From: Firmicutes bacterium UBA1764
Lineage (GTDB): Bacteria > Bacillota > Clostridia > Peptostreptococcales > Anaerovoracaceae
Length of the DNA stretch: 18,843 nt
NCBI GenBank assembly: GCA_002315535.1
Contig: DCHA01000055.1
Span: 8,275 to 27,117 of the forward strand
Direction: 5' to 3'
The position numbers and the translations under genes are program-made. Below the pieces are notes generated by a model. That model saw only the letters and a program-made list of their open reading frames with translations, did no database searches and was not told the origin of the DNA. Positions 14,237 to 18,843 of this stretch are shown piece by piece (the first letter of the stretch is position 1; each line of letters begins with the position of its first letter).

Positions 14237-15028
14237 TTAGCTGAGGAGCATTCCTCCGTCAATTGGAATTACGCAACCTGTGAGATAGCTTGCAGCATTT
14301 GATGCAAGGAATCTTACAACTGATGCAACTTCATCAGGCTGAGCATAGCGACGAAGTGGAATCATAGCCTTAACAGCGTTTGCCATCTTTTCGTCTTCTC
14401 TGTTTGCAGCAGTCATATCAGTTACAACGTATCCCGGAGCAACGCCTGTTACGGTGATTCCGTAGCGAGCTACTTCCTTTGCTGTAATTCTTGTGAGCTG
14501 AGATACTGCAGCCTTGCAAGCGCCGTATACTGTGTCGCCCATAGGAGCGAGGTAAGCAGCAACTGATGAAAGGTTGATAATCTTGTATGGGTGAGTTCCC
14601 TTTTCGCAGCCCTGTTCAATCATCTGCTTAACAACGATCTGTGTCATGAAATAGAGTGATGTTACGTCAGCATCAAAGTGTTCCTTGAAGAAATCTTCTT
14701 CGATGTCGATCATCTTATTTGTCATTCCGCCGATACCTGCGTTGTTAACAAGAATATCTACGCGGCCGTACTTTTCAATAGTCTTTGCAAGAAGATTTTC
14801 TCTTGCTTCCTTCTTTGTGATTTCTGTTGCTACGCCTGTTACATCATATCCCTTAGCCTGGAATTCTGCTGCAACCTTGTCGCAAGCATCCTGCTTACGT
14901 CCTGTGATAACAACCTTTGCTCCGCCTGCTGCCAGAGCTTCAGCAATTGCATGTCCGATTCCTCTTGTGGATCCGGTAACGATTGCAACCTTGCCATTAA
15001 CTTCATAATCTGCTGTGGTGAAACCCAT
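14237..15028 (-). CDS. Short-chain dehydrogenase/reductase 3 (NADP-type)
   Basis: A 263-residue classical SDR. GSTRGIG (19-25) is the cofactor loop, and ITGRK (41-45) with R44 after the second strand is the signature of NADP(H) use. NNAG is at 95-98; S155, Y168 and K172 (YGACK) are the catalytic triad. The fourth tetrad residue, usually asparagine, is D121 here (ADVTSLYF), a change that may affect proton relay. The C-terminal PIDGGM motif is normal. GGAGG lies 8 bases before the ATG, and the gene is followed after 11 bases by the NifU-like gene. It has its own putative promoter, though read-through from the transporter gene upstream is possible since no terminator is visible there. Confidence 0.92.
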   Translation of the reverse strand: MGFTTADYEVNGKVAIVTGSTRGIGHAIAEALAAGGAKVVITGRKQDACDKVAAEFQAKGYDVTGVATEITKKEARENLLAKTIEKYGRVDILVNNAGIGGMTNKMIDIEEDFFKEHFDADVTSLYFMTQIVVKQMIEQGCEKGTHPYKIINLSSVAAYLAPMGDTVYGACKAAVSQLTRITAKEVARYGITVTGVAPGYVVTDMTAANREDEKMANAVKAMIPLRRYAQPDEVASVVRFLASNAASYLTGCVIPIDGGMLLS

Positions 15029-15073
15029 TTTATTTACCTCCGAATTTATGTTTACCTATTTCTACTATCTTAT

Positions 15074-15079
15074 ATTATA
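15074..15079 (-). promoter_or_regulatory. -10 element of the SDR 3 / NifU-like operon
   Basis: TATAAT on the minus strand (15079-15074), about 45 bases before the SDR 3 ATG. No consensus -35 is present; instead the TGGAATAA motif (15108-15101) ends 21 bp upstream, where an activator could replace the -35 contact. Confidence 0.5.
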
Positions 15080-15100
15080 TACATTTTTCAGAATAATTGC

Positions 15101-15119
15101 TTATTCCACTATTGGATAA
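15101..15119 (-). promoter_or_regulatory. TGGAATAA motif, site C, upstream of SDR 3
   Basis: On the plus strand the site reads TTATTCCA-CTAT-TGGATAA, a near-palindrome with one unmatched T. In gene sense its TGGAATAA (15108-15101) lies 80 bases before the SDR 3 start. It matches the site upstream of ene-reductase 3 at 16 of 19 positions. Confidence 0.5.
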
Positions 15120-15139
15120 CTGTATCCTGACTGAAATAT

Positions 15140-16351
15140 CTACGCTTCTTTGTTTGTGAGGTGCAGAGCCGTAGCAATAAGGCAAAATACAATAAGAACC
15201 AGGAAAGGAACTACGTAGCCTCCGGATGCATTAAGGAGTGTCGTTGAAAGCTTTCCAAGGAATGAGGATGGAAGCATTGTCAAAAGCCCGAGGCTTAAGT
15301 TCTGAGCATAATGCTCTTCGCCATAGAATGCAGTGATGATTACTGATACCGCATTGGAGTTTGCACCGTAGCTGAGTCCTACAAATATGAATCCCAATAC
15401 GAGAAGAATTATGCTGTTTGTAAGAGCGGCAAGAACGCAAAGTGCGGATGCAACAGTTGCGATAACGCATATATATTTTGTAACGAATACTCTTCCGAAT
15501 TTATCATAGAGCGCTCCGGCAATCATTCTGCCAAGTCCGTTTGCCACTGACAGGATGCCTACTAAAAGGGCAGCGGTTGCGGCCGCTGTGCCTATGGACA
15601 TAGCGAAGTCCTTTGCGAAGCTGATCAGAGATCCGCCAACAGCGCCAAGCAGTGTCATAGCAATGAAGAACTTCCAGAATGATACTCTCTTCAGAATTTC
15701 CTTTGGTGTATAGCTCTTGCTTTCAGATGAAGACTTCTTGCTCATATTTGGCTTTGGAAGCTCATCCTCCGGCTTTGGCATTCTTACTATGAAGGCCATT
15801 ATGAGAAGCATGATTCCTGCGCAAATTCCGAATACAAGAAATACCTTTCTCCATCCGAAGCTTTCATTGTTCATAAGACTTGCCGCAAGGCTTCCGAATA
15901 CGAGTGCGCTTGCTCCAAAGCCCATCATCATTATTCCTGATGCAAGTCCTTTCTTGTCAGGGAACCATGAACCTACGGATGCAAGAATTGTGTTGTAAGC
16001 AATGCCTATTCCAAAGCCTGCGAACAGGGCATAGTATACATAAAGTAAAAGTATAGAGCTTCCATTTAGTGTTGATGTCAGAGCAAAGCCCGCAAAGACT
16101 AATACTGCTGAAATGATGAGCGGAAGCTTCGGTCCCTTCTTCTTTATCAGCGCACCACCAACAAGGCAACCGATGCAGAAAAGGCTGATGGTAAGTGTGT
16201 AGCTTGTTGCAAGCTGTGAATTAGTCCAGCCGAACTCGGCACTAAAAGGTGCTTTCAGAATTGACCATGCATAGAGTATTCCTGAAAAGAGCAGACATAT
16301 AGTTGCAACTACCAGGTACAGCACTCTTATCTTTGTATATTTTTTTGTCAT
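15140..16351 (-). CDS. Major facilitator transporter, OFA (oxalate/formate antiporter-like) family
   Basis: A 403-residue transporter with about 12 hydrophobic segments. Features of the OFA branch are AWSILKAPFSAEFGWTNSQL after the first segment, the GGALIKKKGPKLP loop between segments 2 and 3, and a central cytoplasmic loop with charged residues then SYTPKEILKRVSFWKFF. Family members move small carboxylates such as oxalate, formate or aromatic acids, but specificity is often unknown. I choose ATG 16351, which has GGGAGA 7 bases upstream; the frame extends to an ATG at 16390, but that would overlap the end of ene-reductase 3 and lacks a binding site. It follows ene-reductase 3 by 17 bases on the same transcript, so it probably imports its substrate or exports the reduced product. 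Confidence 0.9.
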   Translation of the reverse strand: MTKKYTKIRVLYLVVATICLLFSGILYAWSILKAPFSAEFGWTNSQLATSYTLTISLFCIGCLVGGALIKKKGPKLPLIISAVLVFAGFALTSTLNGSSILLLYVYYALFAGFGIGIAYNTILASVGSWFPDKKGLASGIMMMGFGASALVFGSLAASLMNNESFGWRKVFLVFGICAGIMLLIMAFIVRMPKPEDELPKPNMSKKSSSESKSYTPKEILKRVSFWKFFIAMTLLGAVGGSLISFAKDFAMSIGTAAATAALLVGILSVANGLGRMIAGALYDKFGRVFVTKYICVIATVASALCVLAALTNSIILLVLGFIFVGLSYGANSNAVSVIITAFYGEEHYAQNLSLGLLTMLPSSFLGKLSTTLLNASGGYVVPFLVLIVFCLIATALHLTNKEA

Positions 16352-16368
16352 TTGTTTTCTCCCACTTA

Positions 16369-18303
16369 TTAAATACGTACTGCTGCCCAAAAGGCCTCTT
16401 CAACACAGCTTGCGACTCTGCGTGCACGAACTGCATCTCCGATAACATCTGTGTTTGGACAGATTCCGTATAATTTATCAACAATATCAGTATTAGCCTT
16501 CATGCCAAGTGCATATACTATGCTGTCAGCTTTGACATCATCTTGGCCTTCAATAGCAACAGCGTTCTCCTTTATTGCGCTAACCTTTGCTCCGGTTTTG
16601 ATAGTGATATCTACCTTTGCAAACGCCTGCATCATGCCTTCCTTGTGCATCCAGTTTGCGTCATTTGCAATACCGTCTTGCATTTCGATGATTGTTACGC
16701 TGTGGCCGTTTCGTGCTAAATTAAGAGCGGTTTCGCAGCCTACAAGTCCGCCGCCGAGAACAGCAACAGTTTTGCCAAGCTTTGATTCGTCTTTAATATC
16801 TATAGCATGTATTGCCTTCTCAATTCCAGGAATAGGGGGCTTTGCGGGGCTTGATCCAACTGCAAGAATTACGTTGTCAAATCCGCCGCCCTTGATAAAG
16901 GCTTCATCTACATCAGTGTTTAAAAGAACCTTTACAGAGCTCTTGTTTGTTTGGCAAATCAGATAATCTCTGTATCTTCTAAGGTCAAGCTTTAATTCAT
17001 CATAGTCAGTGAAATTAAGCAGTCCTCCGAGCTTTCCGGTCTTTTCTGCCAGAGTTACATCATGCCCTCTGCCTGCTGCGGTAAATGCCGCAAGCATTCC
17101 TGCGGGGCCGCCTCCGACAACCAGAAGCTTCTTAGGCTCGGTCTTGCGATTAATCAGCATCTCATAGCGTGCATCACGTGAAGTCTTTGGGTTAACAGCG
17201 CACTTCAGCCCGTTGCCCATCTGAAGACCTGTTAAGCAGTCAAGGCAGCGAAGACATGGAATAATATCCTCGGCTTTGCCGGCCTTTGCCTTATTTACAA
17301 AGTTTGGATCGGCAATTAAAGCTCTTGTGCATTCAACTATATCAGCCTTGCCGCTTGCGAGAATTTCTTCTGCCATTTCCGGATCAGAAATTGCGCCAAC
17401 GGTTGCGACCAGAGATTTCTTAACTACCTTCTTTATATCTTCCGCATAGTGAACATTTACTCCATGCGGCAGGAAGATTGTCGGGTGAGTGTGAACTGCA
17501 AGCTCGGGTCTTGTATCCATTGCGGCAGAGCAGTGAATGATTTCAACCATGCCGTCAATCATCTGTGCGAACTTTATTCCTTCTTCCTTTGTCAGCCCGC
17601 CAGGGGTTTCTTCAGCTCCGGACATTCTGTATTCGATAGGGAAGCTCGGTCCAACAGCTTTTCTGACTTCAGCAATGACCTCCAGAGCAAAGCGTGCGCG
17701 GTTTTCGAGGCTGCCGCCGTACTCATCGTTTCTCTTGTTTGAGAGCGGTGATAAGAACTGATCAATAATCCAGCCGTGTCCTCCGTGAATAAGAACCATG
17801 TCAAAGCCGGCGTCTTTAACGACCTTAGCGGCCTCCCCATATTTTCTTACGGTGTGGTCTATTTCTTCCTTTGTCATGCCGTGAATTGCGGCGCCGTCAC
17901 GTTCTCTTACATCATCGCTCGGGCCCCAAGGCATCCAGCCTTCAGCTCCATTACAGAATTCCTTTACGGCCATGCGGCCTGCGTGATTCAGCTCTTGCGA
18001 AGCAAGTCCTCCGGCCTCATGTATTGCTGTAGCGATTTCATTCAGCATAACCTGATTATCAGCATCCAGAGAAAAGGCTCTTGGGTTTCCTGTGCCGTGA
18101 AGACGATCTACAGGGCTGTCACCGATTGTTACTACTGCTGCGCCGCCTCTGGCCTTGCTTGCATAGTAATTAATGAAGTCCTGGTTCGGTCTGCCGGTCA
18201 TATCCATAGCAGACATCATGCATGGTGCAGAAAAGATTCTGTTTTTAAAAAAAAGCCCATTAATTCTAAATGGACTAAAAATATGCGAATAACTGTTATT
18301 CAT
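16369..18303 (-). CDS. OYE-type flavin/FAD/[4Fe-4S] ene-reductase 3
   Basis: A 644-residue relative of BaiCD and daidzein reductase. Barrel motifs: FKNRIFSAP (19-27), QELNHAGR (103-110), HGGHGW (173-178), NKRNDEYGGSLENRARF (189-205), the FMN-contacting arginine in EYRMS (R226) and VECTRALIADP (323-333). The iron-sulfur motif CX2CX2CX11C uses C350, C353, C356 and C368. FAD/NAD(P)H motifs are GGGPAG (397-402), GGGLVG (517-522) and VIGDA near 620. W178 takes the place of the usual active-site tyrosine of HxxHxY; HGGHGW forms are, as I recall, common in Clostridia. It should reduce a conjugated C=C bond of a still unknown substrate. The ATG is preceded only by a weak AGG about 10 bases upstream. 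It forms an operon with the OFA transporter and is divergent from the ABC ATPase gene. Confidence 0.92.
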   Translation of the reverse strand: MNNSYSHIFSPFRINGLFFKNRIFSAPCMMSAMDMTGRPNQDFINYYASKARGGAAVVTIGDSPVDRLHGTGNPRAFSLDADNQVMLNEIATAIHEAGGLASQELNHAGRMAVKEFCNGAEGWMPWGPSDDVRERDGAAIHGMTKEEIDHTVRKYGEAAKVVKDAGFDMVLIHGGHGWIIDQFLSPLSNKRNDEYGGSLENRARFALEVIAEVRKAVGPSFPIEYRMSGAEETPGGLTKEEGIKFAQMIDGMVEIIHCSAAMDTRPELAVHTHPTIFLPHGVNVHYAEDIKKVVKKSLVATVGAISDPEMAEEILASGKADIVECTRALIADPNFVNKAKAGKAEDIIPCLRCLDCLTGLQMGNGLKCAVNPKTSRDARYEMLINRKTEPKKLLVVGGGPAGMLAAFTAAGRGHDVTLAEKTGKLGGLLNFTDYDELKLDLRRYRDYLICQTNKSSVKVLLNTDVDEAFIKGGGFDNVILAVGSSPAKPPIPGIEKAIHAIDIKDESKLGKTVAVLGGGLVGCETALNLARNGHSVTIIEMQDGIANDANWMHKEGMMQAFAKVDITIKTGAKVSAIKENAVAIEGQDDVKADSIVYALGMKANTDIVDKLYGICPNTDVIGDAVRARRVASCVEEAFWAAVRI

Positions 18304-18393
18304 AACTAATTACCTGTATACTTATGGTATAAATAATACAACACTTTATTGTACCCTTTTTGAAAATAGAAAGATACAGCTTTTATGATTTGT

Positions 18394-18410
18394 TTATTCC
18401 ATTATTGAAC
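18394..18410 (-). promoter_or_regulatory. TGGAATAA motif, site D, upstream of ene-reductase 3
   Basis: In gene sense TGGAATAA (18401-18394) lies 98 bases before the ene-reductase 3 start, preceded by TTCAATAA and followed by ACAA. It is nearly identical to site C, including a CAGTT a few bases upstream of both. A possible -10 (TACAAT, 18353-18348 on the minus strand) begins 40 bp beyond it. Because the site lies in the 168-bp divergent region it could also act on the ABC transporter gene. Confidence 0.5.
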
Positions 18411-18439
18411 TGTTATTCTGTGAAAATATGAGCGATAAT
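18405..18439 (+). promoter_or_regulatory. Possible promoter region of the sugar ABC transporter
   Basis: A -10-like GATAAT (18434-18439) has TGTTAT (18411-18416) 17 bp upstream; TTGAAC (18405-18410) is a better -35 but sits 23 bp away. The match is weak, and the region overlaps the edge of the site D motif. Confidence 0.3.
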
Positions 18440-18471
18440 TATCTTTAGGAATAATAAAAGGAGGTAGAGAA

Positions 18472-18843
18472 ATGAAAGATGGACAGCAGCCATTAGTTGA
18501 GCTGGAGGGCATTAGGAAAGAATTTCCCGGTGTCGTAGCTCTTGATGGTGTAAGCTTCAATATTGTCCCAGGCGAGGTTCATTCTCTTTGCGGCGAAAAC
18601 GGTGCAGGCAAGTCTACCCTTATCAAGGTTATGACAGGTGTTCACCAGCCAAATGGCGGCGTATATAAGATTGATGGCAATCCTGTTGTTTTCAATAACA
18701 CACAGGAAAGTATTTCAATGGGCGTATCCTGCGTTTATCAGGAACTATCCATTGCTCCACAGCTTGATATCGCTAAGAACCTTTTTATTGGAAATCTTCC
18801 GATGAAGGGAAAGTTTGTTGATCATAAAACTCTGTATGCTGAG
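18472..18843 (+). CDS. Sugar-type ABC transporter ATP-binding protein, partial (RbsA/MglA-like)
   Basis: The first 124 codons of a gene running off the right edge. The product begins with ELEGIRKEFPGVVALDGVSF, then Walker A GENGAGKST (about residues 43-51), an IKVMTGVHQP segment and a Q-loop CVYQELSIAP. The pattern LxGI.K.FPGV.AL, with VYQELS at the Q-loop, is typical of the double-domain ATPases of ribose/galactose-type importers (RbsA, MglA, about 500 residues), which work with an inner membrane permease and a periplasmic-type binding protein. A strong AAAGGAGG lies before the ATG at 18472. The substrate is unknown; such ATPases also serve purine nucleosides, inositol and autoinducer-2. Confidence 0.9.
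   Translation, partial: MKDGQQPLVELEGIRKEFPGVVALDGVSFNIVPGEVHSLCGENGAGKSTLIKVMTGVHQPNGGVYKIDGNPVVFNNTQESISMGVSCVYQELSIAPQLDIAKNLFIGNLPMKGKFVDHKTLYAE

Noticed and set aside
16352..16390. N-terminal extension of the OFA transporter to ATG 16390
   Set aside because: It would overlap the end of ene-reductase 3, has no ribosome binding site, and adds 13 residues without family similarity; ATG 16351 has GGGAGA at a good distance.
1..18843. CRISPR arrays, insertion sequences, phage genes, tRNA or rRNA genes
   Set aside because: No regularly spaced repeats, transposase or integrase frames or tRNA/rRNA-like sequences were recognised on reading; the window is filled by metabolic, transport and regulatory genes.

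Overview
The window looks like a chromosomal catabolic locus from an anaerobic, moderately AT-rich Gram-positive bacterium, most likely a Clostridia/Lachnospiraceae-type gut or rumen organism. The grounds are strong AGGAGG-type ribosome binding sites, AT-rich intergenic regions with TATAAT promoters, a TRAP lipoprotein with a Gram-positive style lipobox, a LytS-type kinase, and three oxygen-sensitive-looking flavin/FAD/[4Fe-4S] ene-reductases of the 2,4-dienoyl-CoA reductase / BaiCD-BaiH / daidzein reductase type. The taxonomic call is inference; no rRNA or tRNA gene is present.

Layout. (1) Positions 1-3489 (+): the tail of an unidentified gene, a YcxB-like membrane protein, ene-reductase 1 (666 aa) and SDR 1, ending at a terminator shared with (2) a convergent 3-hydroxyacyl-CoA dehydrogenase (3544-4497, -). 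(3) A divergent promoter region with a threefold 12-bp repeat, then a LytS-like histidine kinase and a response regulator with a SARP-like output domain (to 6827), then a terminator. (4) A promoter with an almost textbook SARP operator (two identical heptamers, 11-bp period, 8 bp before the -10) driving an amidohydrolase/decarboxylase-like enzyme and a three-gene TRAP transporter (7005-10943). (5) Ene-reductase 2 (646 aa) and SDR 2 (11100-13847, +), sharing a bidirectional terminator with (6) SDR 3 and a NifU-like iron-sulfur scaffold protein (13914-15028, -). (7) Ene-reductase 3 (644 aa) with an OFA-type major facilitator (15140-18303, -). (8) A divergent, truncated RbsA/MglA-type sugar ABC ATPase at the right edge. 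No gene-free stretch exceeds about 180 bases.

How it may work. Three ene-reductases and three SDRs of differing predicted cofactor preference, with a decarboxylase-like amidohydrolase, a 3-hydroxyacyl-CoA dehydrogenase and two uptake systems, suggest import and stepwise reductive conversion of one or more cyclic, unsaturated, oxygenated compounds (for example plant phenolics, steroids or terpenoids), either as carbon source or as electron sink. The actual substrate cannot be read from the sequence. The two-component system probably senses a signal linked to the substrate and switches on the TRAP operon through the SARP-type operator. A second recurring motif, TGGAATAA in a longer conserved context, sits 80-98 bp before the starts of ene-reductase 2, SDR 3 and ene-reductase 3, which suggests that a further regulator ties these units together.
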